DNA of 64,000 nt from positions 1 to 64,000 of the forward strand of contig CAUJCX010000028.1 in the NCBI GenBank assembly GCA_963169235.1, in the 5' to 3' direction. Position numbers and translations under genes: made by a program. This document shows positions 31,640 through 47,189 of the stretch, piece by piece; the first letter of the stretch is position 1; each line of letters begins with the position of its first letter. The notes beneath the pieces are model-generated. The model searched no databases, was not told where the DNA came from, and worked only from the letters and a program-made list of their open reading frames with translations. Source of the DNA: Actinomycetota bacterium. GTDB taxonomy: Bacteria; Actinomycetota; Thermoleophilia; Miltoncostaeales; Miltoncostaeaceae.

Positions 31640-33268
31640 GTGCGTGACATCGACTACATCATCGTGGGGGGAGGCACCGCCGGGTGCATCCTGGCCTCGC
31701 GGCTCACCGAGTCGGGGCGCCACCGCGTGCTGCTGCTCGAGACCGGCGGCGAGCCCCGCAGCCCGTTCATCCGCGTCCCCGCGGGCTTCGGCAACCTCCT
31801 GCGTAACCGCAACTACAACTGGGCGTACGAGTCGGAGCCGCACCCGGACACCCGCGACCGGCGGATTCCCATCCCGTCGGGACGCGGCCTCGGCGGGTCG
31901 GGCCTCATCAACGGCATGGTGTACGTGCGCGGCCAGGCCGAGGACTACGACGGCTGGGCGGCCAAGGGCGCCGACGGCTGGGCGTGGGACGACGTCGAGC
32001 CGTGGTTCCGCCGCGTGGAGGACTACGACGGCCCGGTCGCCGGGCCCGGGCCCGGGCGCGGGCGGGGCGGGCCGTTCCACCTCACCCAGGTGCGCGAGCG
32101 GTTCCCCATCGCCGACGCGTTCCTGGAGGCCGCCGCGCAGGACGGCGCCCGCATCAACGAGGACTACAACCTGCACCAGGACGGGTACGGCTACTACCAG
32201 GTCAACCAGTACCGCGGGAAGCGCTGGAGCCCGTACGAGGCGTGGCTGAAGGAGGCCCGCACGCGCCCCAACCTGGAGGTGTGGACCGGCGCCCACGCCC
32301 TGGGGCTGACGTTCGACGGCACCCGCTGCACCGGCGTGCGGGTGGAGCGCGACGGGCGCGAGCTGGCCATGACGGCGCGGCGCGAGGTGATCGTGGCGGC
32401 CGGCTCGTTCCGCTCCCCCCAGCTTCTGGAGGTGTCGGGCATCGGTTCGCCGGACGTGCTCGGCGCCATCGGCGTGCCCGTGCGGCACGCCCTGCCCGGC
32501 GTCGGCGAGAACTACCACGACCACTACGCCATCCGCATGAACTGGCGCCTGCACGGCGTGCGCAGCCTCAACGAATGCACCCGCGGGCCGCGGCTGTGGG
32601 CCGCCGTGGTGCAGTACTTCACCCGCCACACCGGCATCCTCACCCTGGGGCCCGCCCTGTGCCACGGGTTCGTCACCGCCGGCGCCGGCTCGGCCCGGCC
32701 CGACACGCAGTTCTTGTTCATGCACGCCAGCTACGCCAACGCCGCCCGCCGCGAGCTGGACCGCCTGCCGGGCATGACCATCGGCATCATCCAGCAGCGG
32801 CCCGCGTCGGCCGGCCACGTGCACGCCACATCGCCCGACACCCGCACGCGGCCCGCCATCCAGCCGCGGTTCCTGAGCGCCGAGGAGGACCGCGAGACGC
32901 TGGTGTCGGCCATGCGCATCGCCCGGCGCGTGGTGGGGCAGCCGGCGCTTGAGCCGTACGTCGTGACCGAGATGAACCCGGGGCCGGACGCGGCCGACGA
33001 CGAGGGCCTTCTGGACTTCGCCCGCGACACGGGCCAGACGCTGTACCACCCGTGCGGCACGTGCCGCATCGGCGGCGACGGCGACCCGGGTGCGGTGGTC
33101 GACCCCCGGCTGCGCGTGCGTGGCCTGGACGGCCTGCGGGTGATCGACGCGTCGGTGTTCCCGGCGATCACGTCGGGCAACATCCACGCCCCGGTGATCA
33201 TGGTGGCCGAACGCGGCGCCGACATGGTGCTGGCCGACGCGGAGAGTGGCGCCCCGCCCCGCGCGTGA
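31640..33268 (+). CDS. GMC-family FAD oxidoreductase (choline/alcohol dehydrogenase type)
   Basis: 542 residues. FAD-binding 'YIIVGGGTAGCILASRL' starts at residue ~5, and the GMC signature 1 is 'GRGLGGSGLINGMVYVRG'. Signature 2 is 'VIVAAGSFRSPQLLEVSGIG'. The C-terminal active-site region contains 'LYHPCGTCRIG', with the catalytic His expected there, and 'DASVFPAITSGNIHAPVIMV'. These enzymes oxidise choline, alcohols or sugars. No betaine-aldehyde dehydrogenase adjoins, so choline is not implied. GTG 31640 follows GGAGG; an upstream ATG adds only an Arg-rich leader. Confidence 0.92.
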   Translation: MRDIDYIIVGGGTAGCILASRLTESGRHRVLLLETGGEPRSPFIRVPAGFGNLLRNRNYNWAYESEPHPDTRDRRIPIPSGRGLGGSGLINGMVYVRGQAEDYDGWAAKGADGWAWDDVEPWFRRVEDYDGPVAGPGPGRGRGGPFHLTQVRERFPIADAFLEAAAQDGARINEDYNLHQDGYGYYQVNQYRGKRWSPYEAWLKEARTRPNLEVWTGAHALGLTFDGTRCTGVRVERDGRELAMTARREVIVAAGSFRSPQLLEVSGIGSPDVLGAIGVPVRHALPGVGENYHDHYAIRMNWRLHGVRSLNECTRGPRLWAAVVQYFTRHTGILTLGPALCHGFVTAGAGSARPDTQFLFMHASYANAARRELDRLPGMTIGIIQQRPASAGHVHATSPDTRTRPAIQPRFLSAEEDRETLVSAMRIARRVVGQPALEPYVVTEMNPGPDAADDEGLLDFARDTGQTLYHPCGTCRIGGDGDPGAVVDPRLRVRGLDGLRVIDASVFPAITSGNIHAPVIMVAERGADMVLADAESGAPPRA

Positions 33269-33375
33269 TGCCACCGGGGGCGACGTCGCGGAACGTGTCG
33301 CGGCCGGAGAAGCCGTGCGGGGCACGCGGGGATGCGGTCCCCTGGGCCCGCGCCCATCGACCCGTTGACGTGCCC

Positions 33376-33406
33376 CGCGTGCCCGGCCCTTGTGACCGGG
33401 CACGCG
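33376..33406. terminator. Bidirectional hairpin terminator
   Basis: Perfect 11-bp stem CGCGTGCCCGG / CCGGGCACGCG with a 9-nt loop, placed between the convergent GMC oxidoreductase and glycine-rich protein genes. No T-run in either direction. Confidence 0.75.
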
Positions 33407-33417
33407 GCGTCGTGCGA

Positions 33418-35070
33418 TCAGCCGGTGACGGCGACCCGCCGCACGGCCCGCGGGGCGGTGGCGCGGGCGGCGCGCACCTTCTGGCGGACGACGGCCTTCC
33501 TGGCGCGCACGCCCACGGCGCGCACCGTGGCGTACACGGTCACCGTCGCCGTGTTGGCGCGGGGAGACGTGCGCAGCACCAGCGCCCGGCTGGTCGTGAC
33601 GCCCGCGGGGAGGGTCTTGGTCGACCAGCACACGCGACCGTTGCTCACATGCCCGCCGTGCGCGTTGACGACCACGGCACCCGCGGGGACCTGGGCGCAT
33701 GCGGTGACGCCGTTCGCGTCCGAGCCACCCGTGTTGGCGATGCGCAGCGCCACCGTCACCAGCCCGCCGGGTGCGACCGGAGCCGACGAGGACACGATCG
33801 TCACGGCCAGTGATGCGGGCTTCGACGTCGACACGATCGGCGCGGGGGCCGGGGTGGTGGTGGCCGGGGAGGGGTTTGTGGCCGCAGCCGGGGAGGGAGC
33901 AGGAGTCGTGGGCTCCGGGTCCGCGGGCGGCGCGGGCGGCTCGGGGGCCTTCACGGTGTACGTGATCTTGGCGGTCCCCTTCTGCCCGTCGGCCGTGGTG
34001 GCCGTGACGGTGTAGGTGAACGTGCCGGCCGCGCTGGTGTTCAGCACCCCGGACCCGTTGGTGCTGGTGCCATCGGTGCACGACGTGATGGCCTCACCCG
34101 CCGACGTGCACGCGAACTTTGCGGTGGCGGTGGCACCCTGGATGTAGCTGGCGCTCGCCCCGGGGCTCTGAATGGTGGCGACCGGCCCGGGGGTGATGGT
34201 CACCTGGCCGGGCGTCGCGGTGGAGGTGGAGGTACCGGACACACCGCGGGTTGACGTCGCGATGGACGTGTTCGTCGCCGCCGGGTCCACGTAGCTCGAC
34301 CCGCCGCCGCCGCCCCAGCCGTACTGCGCGCCGGAGTTGCCCCCGCCGCCGCCACCACCGAAGTACCCGCCTCCGCCTCCTCCGCCCCCGAAGTAGCAGC
34401 GCCCGCCCTTTCCGCCCGTGCCACCGGTGCCGGCGGTGGGCGCCGCGGCGCAGGACCCGGCGTTCGCTCCGGCGGTCCCCGCTGCGGTCGTCGTCGCGCC
34501 GCCGCCGCCGGCGCCTCCTCCGCCTCCGCCGGTCTTGCCCGTCTGGGCCGTCGCGCCGGCGTTGCCGCCATTCTGGCCGGGGGTCGAGCAGCCGTCACGC
34601 CCGCCGCTTCCGCCGCCCCCGCCCGCGACCAGCAGCCGCGTCGACGGATCGGCGGTCGCCGTGCGGACGTCGCTCGCGCCGCCGCCGCCCGCCCCACCCC
34701 AGCTCGAGGTGGACTCCGAGCCGCCACCGCCGTTGTAGCCCCCCGCCGAACTCGCCGCGCCGTAGTTGCCGCCGCCGCCGACCAGGACGTACAGCGCCTG
34801 GCCGGGGGTGACCGTCAGCGTCCCCGAGACCTCTGCGCCGCGCCCGCCGGGACACCACGCGGCGCCGTTCTCGAACCCCATGCCGCCCTGCGCCCCGTGG
34901 GCCGTCACCCGCACGCTGGTGACGTCGGCCGGGACGGTGTAGGTCTGGGCCCCTCCGGTGAAGTTGAGCGTCGTCGACGCGGCAGACGCCAGCGACGGGA
35001 CCAGGAAGGCTCCGCAGGCCATCACGGCGCAGGCGCGCCAGGCGGGTGCGCGACGGAGTTGGTGGGGCAT
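33418..35070 (-). CDS. Exported glycine-rich surface protein
   Basis: 550 residues. A Sec signal (ACAVMACGAFLVPSLASA) is followed by a glycine-rich domain of a recognised type: 'QTYTVPADVTSVRVTAHGAQ', then long G-runs with 'YFGGGGGGGGYFGGGGGGG' and 'GGGGSSYV'. Next come a short Ig-like repeat (SASYIQGATATAKFACTSAG), a Pro/Ala/Thr linker and a DUF11-like adhesin module ('VTIVSSSAPVAPGGLVTVAL', 'VCWSTKTLPAGV'), ending in a basic Arg/Ala tail. It is probably a wall-associated or adhesive protein. AAGGAG precedes ATG 35070. No anchor motif is seen; the basic tail may bind the wall. Confidence 0.8.
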   Translation of the reverse strand: MPHQLRRAPAWRACAVMACGAFLVPSLASAASTTLNFTGGAQTYTVPADVTSVRVTAHGAQGGMGFENGAAWCPGGRGAEVSGTLTVTPGQALYVLVGGGGNYGAASSAGGYNGGGGSESTSSWGGAGGGGASDVRTATADPSTRLLVAGGGGGSGGRDGCSTPGQNGGNAGATAQTGKTGGGGGGAGGGGATTTAAGTAGANAGSCAAAPTAGTGGTGGKGGRCYFGGGGGGGGYFGGGGGGGNSGAQYGWGGGGGSSYVDPAATNTSIATSTRGVSGTSTSTATPGQVTITPGPVATIQSPGASASYIQGATATAKFACTSAGEAITSCTDGTSTNGSGVLNTSAAGTFTYTVTATTADGQKGTAKITYTVKAPEPPAPPADPEPTTPAPSPAAATNPSPATTTPAPAPIVSTSKPASLAVTIVSSSAPVAPGGLVTVALRIANTGGSDANGVTACAQVPAGAVVVNAHGGHVSNGRVCWSTKTLPAGVTTSRALVLRTSPRANTATVTVYATVRAVGVRARKAVVRQKVRAARATAPRAVRRVAVTG

Positions 35071-35311
35071 GGCCGTGTCTCCTTGCGGGCGTGGGGTGTC
35101 TCCCCACAACGGCGACCACATCGGCCCGGTGGGGGCTTCTGTGGCGAGCGAATGAACACGTGGCGGGTTGCGGGGCGCGCGGATCGCGGTGCCCTGCGGG
35201 TGTGTCGGCGACGTGGCACGGTGCTCTGAGCTTCGGGCACGACCAAGCCGCCGATTCTTGCCGAACCGCACCGCTCGGGCGGCCGGTCGTAGGGCGCGAG
35301 AACGGCGTCCA

Positions 35312-35376
35312 CATGCGGAAAGTACGGGGTCCGCATGGGGCGGGTGCCGGTCCCCACGGCACGGGCACCGGTACCC
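35312..35376 (-). terminator. Two hairpins after the molybdopterin oxidoreductase
   Basis: Just past the stop at 35385 there is an imperfect hairpin (GGGTGCCGGT 35342-35351 with ACCGGTACCC 35367-35376, one mismatch). A second perfect repeat follows, CATGCGG / CCGCATG (35312-35337, 12-nt spacer). One or both may terminate the upstream gene; the second could be an operator for the glycine-rich protein gene 240 bases further on. The rest of 35071-35384 shows no gene. Confidence 0.45.
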
Positions 35377-35384
35377 GGCCGACG

Positions 35385-37745
35385 CTAGGCCGTGGGCGGC
35401 TCCACCGGCCGCGACGCCGTCAGCGTGGGTGCCGGTGCCGGCCCGTCACCGGCGCGCACCCGGCGCACCGAGACGGCCGCCACCTTGAACTCCGGCTGGT
35501 GGGAGATGGGGTCCCACGCCGTGAGGGTGAGCTCGTTGGCCGCGGTCAGCGCATGGCCACCGTAGTGCCATGGGGCGAACACCACGCCGGGGCGGATGTA
35601 CGAGATGCGGGCCGGGGCCTCGATGCGGCCGCGCCGGGACGCGACCTCGACGATGTCGCCCTCGCGCACCCCCAGCGCGCCGGCGTCGTGCGCGGACAGT
35701 TCCACCCACATCGCCGGGGCGGCGTCCTGCAGTTGGGGCGCGCGTTTGGTCTTGGTGCGGGTGTGCCAGTGGTACACCGTCCGTCCCGTGGTGAGGCGCA
35801 ACGGGTACTCGGCGTCGGGCGTCTCGTACGCCGGCTCGAACGGCGCGCCCTTGAGGATCGCCCGGCCGTCGGCGCCCAGGGCGACGTATTCGTCACGGCC
35901 GAGGGCCTTCGCGGTCGCAAGGTCGTGGCCGTACGTCTCGCAGAAGTCCGCGTCGGTCGCGAAGCGCCCGTCGGCGTACAGGCGCTCGGTGCCGTCGGGG
36001 GCGGCGGCGGTGACGGGCCACTGGATGCCGCCGCGCGCGTCGAGCGCCTCGTACGTGAGCGCCGAGTAATCGCACAGGTGCCCGGCGCTGCACGCCTTCC
36101 ACGCCGCGAACGCGTCGCGGGGGGTCGACCAGCCCGGCAGCGCGTTGCCGTCGCGGTCGTGCAGGCCGAGCCGGCGGGCGTAGTCGACCCAGATGTCCAG
36201 GTCGCCGCGGGCCTGGCCGGGCGGGTCGACGGCCTGCTGTTGCAGGTGCACGGTGCGGTCGACGTTCGTGAACGTGCCGGTCTTCTCGGCCCACAGGGCG
36301 GCGGGCAGCACCACGTCGGCCAGGTCGGTGGTCTCGGTGCGGTAGCCGTCGCTCGCCACCACGAAGCACTGGTCACCGCCCAGCAGCGACCGGATGCGCT
36401 GGGTGTCGGGCATCGACACGGCCGGGTTGGTGCCCGCGATCCACAGGAACCCCACCGACCCCATCTCGACCAGCCGCATGATCTCCATGGCGGGGGTGGG
36501 ACCCGCCTTGTGCGGGATCGTGTCGATGTCGACGTTCCACAGGTCGGCCAGCTCCCGCACGTGATCGGGGTTGGCCCAGTTGCGGAAGCCTGGGAGCGCG
36601 GCGCCGCAGCCGGCCTCGCGGTTGTTCTCGGCCGACGGCTGGCCGTTCATCTGCAGGATCCCCGCCCCGGGGCGGCCCAGCATGCCGCGCAAGAGGTGCA
36701 GGTTGTTCACCGCGCACGACGCGGACGTCGCCTGGTGCGACTGGTAGAAGCCCATCGAGCACGTCGACACCACCCGGTCGCTGGTGGCGAACACGTCGGC
36801 GGCCCGGCGGATGTCGTCGGCGGGCACCGCGCAGATCTCGGCCGCCCATTCCGGCGTGGTGCCGGCGGTCAGCCGCTCCAGGTCGGCGAACCCGATGGTG
36901 TGGGCGTCCACGTACGCGCGGTCCACCGCTCCGCGGGCGATCAGCTCGTGGGTGAGCGCGTTCATCAAGGCCAGGTTGGTGCCGTTGAGGATCGGCAGGT
37001 GCACGGTGGCGCGCTCGGCCACCCTGGTGCGGCGGGGGTCGACGCACACCAGCCGCGGGGGCTCCGGCCCGTCCAGCCGGTCGAGCATGCGTGCCCACAG
37101 CACGCTCTGCGTCTCGGCGACGTTGTGGCCGTACAGGAAGATCGCGTCGCACGAGTCGACGTCGGCGTACGAGCCGGGCTGCCCGTCCGAGCCGAAGCTC
37201 TCCTGGAACGCGACGGACGCGGTGGCGGTGCACAGGCGGGTGTTGCCGTCCATGTGGGGCGTCCCGATGCCGGCCTTCCCGATGACGGCCAGCGTGTAGT
37301 ACTCCTCGATGGTCAGCTGCCCCGACGTGTAGAACGCGTGCGAGTGCGGGCCGCGCTCGTGAAGGAGGGCGCGGGAGCGGGCGACGATCGCCGACATGGC
37401 GGTGTCCCAGTCGGTCTCCACCAGGCGCCCGTCGCGGCGGATGAGCGGGGTGGTGAGCCGGTCGTGCTGCTGGCCCTGCCACCCGTACAGGCCCTTCGGC
37501 CCCAGCCGCCCGTGGTTGACGCGGTCGTCGGCGCGGCCGCGCATGCCCACCATCGCGCCGCCGGCCACGGTCACCTCCAGGCCACAGCCGTTGCTGCACA
37601 GAAGGCACGCGCCCCGCACCCAGCGCTCCACGTCGGCCTCGGTGACGCCGTCCACCAGGTGCTGGTCCACCCGCGTGGGCCACCCGCTGCCCGGCGCGTG
37701 CGGGGTGCGCGCGCCCCAGATGTCGGTGATCCGCTCGGTCGCCAT
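35385..37745 (-). CDS. Molybdopterin oxidoreductase, assimilatory nitrate reductase-like
   Basis: 786 residues, DMSO-reductase superfamily. The N-terminal Fe-S motif is 'CLLCSNGCGLEV'; the fourth cysteine, expected in 'G.LCxKG', is Gly here ('NHGRLGPKGLYGW'). I have seen that 3-Cys form in a related actinobacterial subgroup. The Mo ligand is probably Cys in 'GNTRLCTATA'. 'DSCDAIFLYGHNVAETQ', 'GFYQSHQATS' and the C-terminal cap 'PLRLTTGRTVYHWHTRTKTK' follow. The text is close to NarB/NasC nitrate reductases and formate dehydrogenase alpha chains. Its position after gltB-gltD on the same strand supports nitrogen assimilation. There is no Tat signal, so it is cytoplasmic. Confidence 0.85.
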   Translation of the reverse strand: MATERITDIWGARTPHAPGSGWPTRVDQHLVDGVTEADVERWVRGACLLCSNGCGLEVTVAGGAMVGMRGRADDRVNHGRLGPKGLYGWQGQQHDRLTTPLIRRDGRLVETDWDTAMSAIVARSRALLHERGPHSHAFYTSGQLTIEEYYTLAVIGKAGIGTPHMDGNTRLCTATASVAFQESFGSDGQPGSYADVDSCDAIFLYGHNVAETQSVLWARMLDRLDGPEPPRLVCVDPRRTRVAERATVHLPILNGTNLALMNALTHELIARGAVDRAYVDAHTIGFADLERLTAGTTPEWAAEICAVPADDIRRAADVFATSDRVVSTCSMGFYQSHQATSASCAVNNLHLLRGMLGRPGAGILQMNGQPSAENNREAGCGAALPGFRNWANPDHVRELADLWNVDIDTIPHKAGPTPAMEIMRLVEMGSVGFLWIAGTNPAVSMPDTQRIRSLLGGDQCFVVASDGYRTETTDLADVVLPAALWAEKTGTFTNVDRTVHLQQQAVDPPGQARGDLDIWVDYARRLGLHDRDGNALPGWSTPRDAFAAWKACSAGHLCDYSALTYEALDARGGIQWPVTAAAPDGTERLYADGRFATDADFCETYGHDLATAKALGRDEYVALGADGRAILKGAPFEPAYETPDAEYPLRLTTGRTVYHWHTRTKTKRAPQLQDAAPAMWVELSAHDAGALGVREGDIVEVASRRGRIEAPARISYIRPGVVFAPWHYGGHALTAANELTLTAWDPISHQPEFKVAAVSVRRVRAGDGPAPAPTLTASRPVEPPTA

Positions 37746-37953
37746 CCCCGGTCCCTTCCGCTGCCTGATGCTTGCCTACCTCCGTCGCTGGGCGGCGTCA
37801 AGACCGGCGGTGAGACGAGCGGCGCCCTCCCGGTGGGGATCATCGGGCTCCGCATGGACGGCGTGCGGGTGGGGCCTGCGCGTCCGCAGCGCGGGGACGT
37901 CACGCGTGTCTGGTCGACGGGCGCGCCCGGCACACCGCCGGACGCCCCGTCGA

Positions 37954-39417
<1,464 letters not shown>

Positions 39418-39437
39418 GTGCCGGCGTCCTCTCTCTC

Positions 39438-43979
<4,542 letters not shown>

Positions 43980-44187
43980 CGCGAAACCCCTGCGGCGGAT
44001 GAGCCGCGGCCCGGATCGAGGGTGAAGAGCACTACCGGTATGCGGCGCGTTGGCGCGGATCGCGCGACGGGTGCGGTGAGGGCCGCCCCGGCCCGCGCGT
44101 CGAGCGGGCGGACACCATAGGCGACGCGAGCCTCGCGCGCCTTGCAAACCGGAGGATTCTACCGCGCGCGGGTGCGATCAGGGGTAT

Positions 44188-44228
44188 CCCGCGGGCCGGA
44201 CATCCGCACCGGATGTTCGACCCGCGGG
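44188..44228 (-). terminator. 41-nt nested palindrome after the 44255 gene
   Basis: CCCGCGGG (44188-44195) pairs with CCCGCGGG (44221-44228), and inside it ACATCCG (44200-44206) pairs with CGGATGT (44210-44216) around a CAC loop. It lies 26 bases after the stop of the minus-strand exported protein and about 200 bases upstream of gltB. A terminator is the likeliest reading; a gltB operator is possible. The remaining ~200 bases before gltB show no gene. Confidence 0.6.
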
Positions 44229-44254
44229 TGTTTGCGCCGGCGCTCGGGGAGTGA

Positions 44255-45313
44255 TCAGTGCCGGGAGAGCCGCCACCGTGCCGAGGACGGGGGGAGTCCC
44301 CGCCGCGTTGCCGTGGCGGTGAATGCCACCGTTGCCGCCGGGCGGCGCAGGCGCAATGTCACCGTGGTGACGCCTCGCCCCGCCGCGATCACGGCCGGCC
44401 GGGCGACGTCGCGGCCCGACAGCACCACGCGGGCGCCGTGGGAGGCCACCCGCACCCTCAGCCTCGGCCCCGCCTTCCCGCGGGTGATGAACGTGGCGCC
44501 CCGCAACTCGGGCACGGGGCTGCGCCGCGCCGCGGGCGGCCCGGCGTGCACGAACCCGGCCTCGGCCTCGACGGCCGGGTCGTTCCACACCAGGAACGCG
44601 CTGGCCCGGTACGCGGCGGCTTCGCGGGTCAGCGGCGTGCCGTCCGGGCCTTGCACCTCGACGTAGTACCCCTCCACCGTCGCCGGCCGGGGGAACATCT
44701 CGGCCACCAGCGCAGACCGCTGCGTCAGCAGCGCGCGGTCGGCGGCGACCAGCGTCACCACGGGGTTGTCGGTGATGCCCGTGAAGAACGCGATGGACTT
44801 CACCGTGAAGCCGCGGCGCGCGGCCACGTCGGTGATGCGCTGGGCGACGACGTCGCGTGCGGGGGTGCCGAACACCTGGTGCGCGGCGGCGCCCCCGGTG
44901 TTGAGCGTGATGCCGGGGTCGAGCACCGCGCCGCCCGGAAGCGCGAAGCGCACGGACGAGATCCCCACGCCGCTCGTGGCCGTGGGCCCCGCGGTGGTGA
45001 GGTCGCCGAACGCCCCCAGCACCGTGGCCGCCTGCCACGTCGGCAACAGGTCGGACCCCGCGCCGAACGCGGTCTTGCGCATGGTCACCACGACCCCGGG
45101 CGTCGCGGACGGGGCGCCGGTGAGGGCGAGCGCCGCAAGCGGGGTGCCGGCCGCCCGGGACGTCAGCGCCGTGACGGCCGCGTCGCGCGAGACCGCCACG
45201 GGGTGGTCATCGACGGCCGGGGCATACGGTGTGGGCCCCGCCGCAGCGGCCAGGGTCGCCGCGCCGACCAGCGGGAGTGCCGCCACGACAACGGCGGTCT
45301 TCGTGGGAGACAT
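44255..45313 (-). CDS. Exported hypothetical protein
   Basis: 352 residues with a signal peptide (TAVVVAALPLVGAATLAAAA). The N-terminal part contains 'VAVSRDAAVTALTSRAAGTP', a pattern like secreted proteins with a PepSY-like helix, then 'GFTVKSIAFFTGITDNPVVT' and 'YYVEVQGPDGTPLTREAAAY' followed by 'FLVWNDP'. The C-terminal ~80 residues are strand-rich and basic ('LRVRVASHGARVVLSGRDVA', 'VTLRLRRPAATVAFTATATR'), resembling the Ig-like tails of other exported proteins in this window. No enzyme motif recognised. Followed by a 41-nt hairpin. Confidence 0.65.
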   Translation of the reverse strand: MSPTKTAVVVAALPLVGAATLAAAAGPTPYAPAVDDHPVAVSRDAAVTALTSRAAGTPLAALALTGAPSATPGVVVTMRKTAFGAGSDLLPTWQAATVLGAFGDLTTAGPTATSGVGISSVRFALPGGAVLDPGITLNTGGAAAHQVFGTPARDVVAQRITDVAARRGFTVKSIAFFTGITDNPVVTLVAADRALLTQRSALVAEMFPRPATVEGYYVEVQGPDGTPLTREAAAYRASAFLVWNDPAVEAEAGFVHAGPPAARRSPVPELRGATFITRGKAGPRLRVRVASHGARVVLSGRDVARPAVIAAGRGVTTVTLRLRRPAATVAFTATATRRGLPPSSARWRLSRH

Positions 45314-45785
45314 CGCAGTGCGCTCCGTTCTGTGGCCCTGCGCGGCCGCGCAGGGCCGGCTCGAATGCGCCGTCGCACCGGCGCCACCCCGACGATGCGC
45401 GCGCCTTGGACCCGCTGTCAAGGGCCCGGTACACGCGTCACGTGGGGCGCCGTCCCCTCCTGCGCGGGCGGCCACGGACCGGCCGGGACCGCGGTGGTGC
45501 CGAGGGTGGGCGCCACAGGCCGGCCGGTGGCGGCATATCACCCGACGTTTTTCGAGCGTTTCCGCCCGCATTTCTCCACGCCGACGCAGGGACTTCGCGG
45601 TGCGGATGCCGCGGAGCGTTACCCACCCGAACGGCTATTGCGCCGGGGTGGCGTGCTGGTGCAAGCTACCCCGCGGCCTCGGCAGGATTCGGCGGAGCCG
45701 CCGGAACGGTCACTCGGGGGACGCACCGCACGGCATCCCGCGCCGATGACGTGACCGCACATATACGCAAAGGGAGACCCCCCCC
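45314..45785. other. Divergent promoter region, no supported gene
   Basis: 472 bases between two divergently transcribed exported-protein genes. Around 45530-45580 the DNA is locally richer in A/T (ATATCACC, GTTTTTCGAG), and a CATATACG stretch lies ~20 bases before the 45786 start, a possible -10 region. The open frames here have no coding character. Confidence 0.5.
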
Positions 45786-46583
45786 GTGACCAAGTTCCCC
45801 GTGCTGACGGCGTCCGGCGCCGTGCTGCTCGGCCTCGTGTCGGCCACCACTGCGCTTGCCCAGACGCCCTCGACCCCCGCGCCGGGTGCGCGCGCCGCCT
45901 GCGTCGGCGGCGACTTCGCCGGCATCTGGCAGCGGGGCGACGGCTCCACCGTGACCTACACCCAGACGGGTCGCAAGGTCCTGGCCACCACGTCCAACAA
46001 CCAGTCGGCCGAGCTCATCGTGACGGGCGCGTCGGCCCAGGGCACGTACACGCTCAGCAGCGGCACCAAGGGCAAGTTCTCGCACACCATCTCCCCGGAC
46101 CTGCTGCGGCTCGAGACCGAGGTGATCCAGCCCGACGGCACCAAGTCGCCGTCCACGTGGACGTTCAAGAGCTGCGACCCGCAGACCGTCTCGAACCCGG
46201 TGGGCGCCAACCTGCGTCTGGTCATCCCGGCGCCGCAGATGGCGCAGGCGGGCCCCACGTCCGCCGTGGCCCCCGGCATCATCTCCATCGGGTCGCTCGC
46301 GACGTCACGGTGCGTGCTGGTGAAGGTGTCGGCCACCGAGCCGTCGCGGGTGCTGGCCACCATCTTCAGCGGCAAGCGCAGCAAGCGCCTGTTCGGCCAG
46401 AAGCTGGTGGTATTCACCTCGCCGGGGTCGCGGCGCACGTGCATCCCGGTGCCGAAGAACGCGAAGACCATCAACCTGCGCACGTCGCTGGGCTTCGCGC
46501 TGGGCTACTCCAAGGGTGCCCGTCCGAACCCGAAGGCCAAGCCCAACCCGCCCGCGGTGAAGCAGATCAAGCTCGTCCCCTGA
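45786..46583 (+). CDS. Exported hypothetical protein
   Basis: 265 residues with a Sec signal (VLTASGAVLLGLVSATTALA). After a Pro/Ala linker, 'CVGGDFAGIWQRGDGSTVTY' through 'TFKSC' form a Cys-bounded beta-rich domain that looks like a lipocalin or jelly-roll. The second half ('ISIGSLATSRCVLVKVSATE', 'RRTCIPVPKNAKTINLRTSL') is another strand-rich module with paired Cys and a very basic, Pro-rich tail. GTG 45786 is supported by AAGGGAGA. Function unknown; probably a wall or surface protein. Confidence 0.65.
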   Translation: MTKFPVLTASGAVLLGLVSATTALAQTPSTPAPGARAACVGGDFAGIWQRGDGSTVTYTQTGRKVLATTSNNQSAELIVTGASAQGTYTLSSGTKGKFSHTISPDLLRLETEVIQPDGTKSPSTWTFKSCDPQTVSNPVGANLRLVIPAPQMAQAGPTSAVAPGIISIGSLATSRCVLVKVSATEPSRVLATIFSGKRSKRLFGQKLVVFTSPGSRRTCIPVPKNAKTINLRTSLGFALGYSKGARPNPKAKPNPPAVKQIKLVP

Positions 46584-46655
46584 GGTCGCGGGGCCGGAGC
46601 CGGCATCCGCGACCCCACCGTCGTGTGCCCGGCTCCCGTCCGCCTGAGCGTCCCG

Positions 46656-46686
46656 CCCGCGCCGGAGATCACGTCCCCGGCGCGGG
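46656..46686. terminator. Bidirectional hairpin terminator
   Basis: Perfect 10-bp stem CCCGCGCCGG / CCGGCGCGGG with an 11-nt loop, midway between convergent exported-protein genes. Confidence 0.7.
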
Positions 46687-46706
46687 TGCGGCGCGCGACA
46701 CCGGCC

Positions 46707-47189
46707 TCAGCGGCAGTGCACCCATCCGCTGCGGAACGCCGCCCGCCGGGGCGTCCACCACTGACCGGCCCACAGTGAGTAGTCCATCCCTCCCTGCCAC
46801 ATCACGCACTTTCCGCGTGCGTACAGGTACACGGGACCCGCGTAGTACTGGAAGTCACCGGCGTCGTTCGCCGTGTTGGCCGCCGACGCGGGGCGCGTCA
46901 TCAGCGTGACGTACGTGTGGGTCTTCTTCTTCAGCCGGAACCGCTTCAGGGGCACGGCGCAGTTCTTGCCCGTGGCGCGGCTGTAGAGCAGCACCGACTC
47001 GGCCACCGTGATGGTCTTGCCGGTGGTGAGCAGCGTGTCGCGCATGGGGTGCCGGTCGATGACCGTGTACCCGGACCCGCAGAGCCCCTGTGCCGTGTAG
47101 GGGTTGGCCTCGGACGCCTGGGCGACGCCGGGCAGGGCGGCGGCGCAGAGGGCGCCGACGGCCGTGGCGAACATCGTTGATCGTCTCAT
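46707..47189 (-). CDS. Exported protein resembling spore-associated protein A
   Basis: 160 residues with a signal peptide (MFATAVGALCAAALPGVAQA). The mature part 'NPYTAQGLCGSGYTVIDRHP', 'LLYSRATGKNCAVPLKRF', 'GDFQYYAGPVYLYARGKCVM' and 'GWVHCR' matches the pattern of small actinobacterial secreted proteins called spore-associated protein A, with four conserved Cys. Their molecular role is not known. ATG 47189 has a weak GGGTAGG upstream. The name reflects similarity only and does not imply sporulation. Confidence 0.65.
   Translation of the reverse strand: MRRSTMFATAVGALCAAALPGVAQASEANPYTAQGLCGSGYTVIDRHPMRDTLLTTGKTITVAESVLLYSRATGKNCAVPLKRFRLKKKTHTYVTLMTRPASAANTANDAGDFQYYAGPVYLYARGKCVMWQGGMDYSLWAGQWWTPRRAAFRSGWVHCR

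Noticed and set aside
34200-34811. Several Arg/Pro-rich frames across the glycine-rich gene
   Set aside because: They are alternate-frame readings of GGC/CCG repeats.
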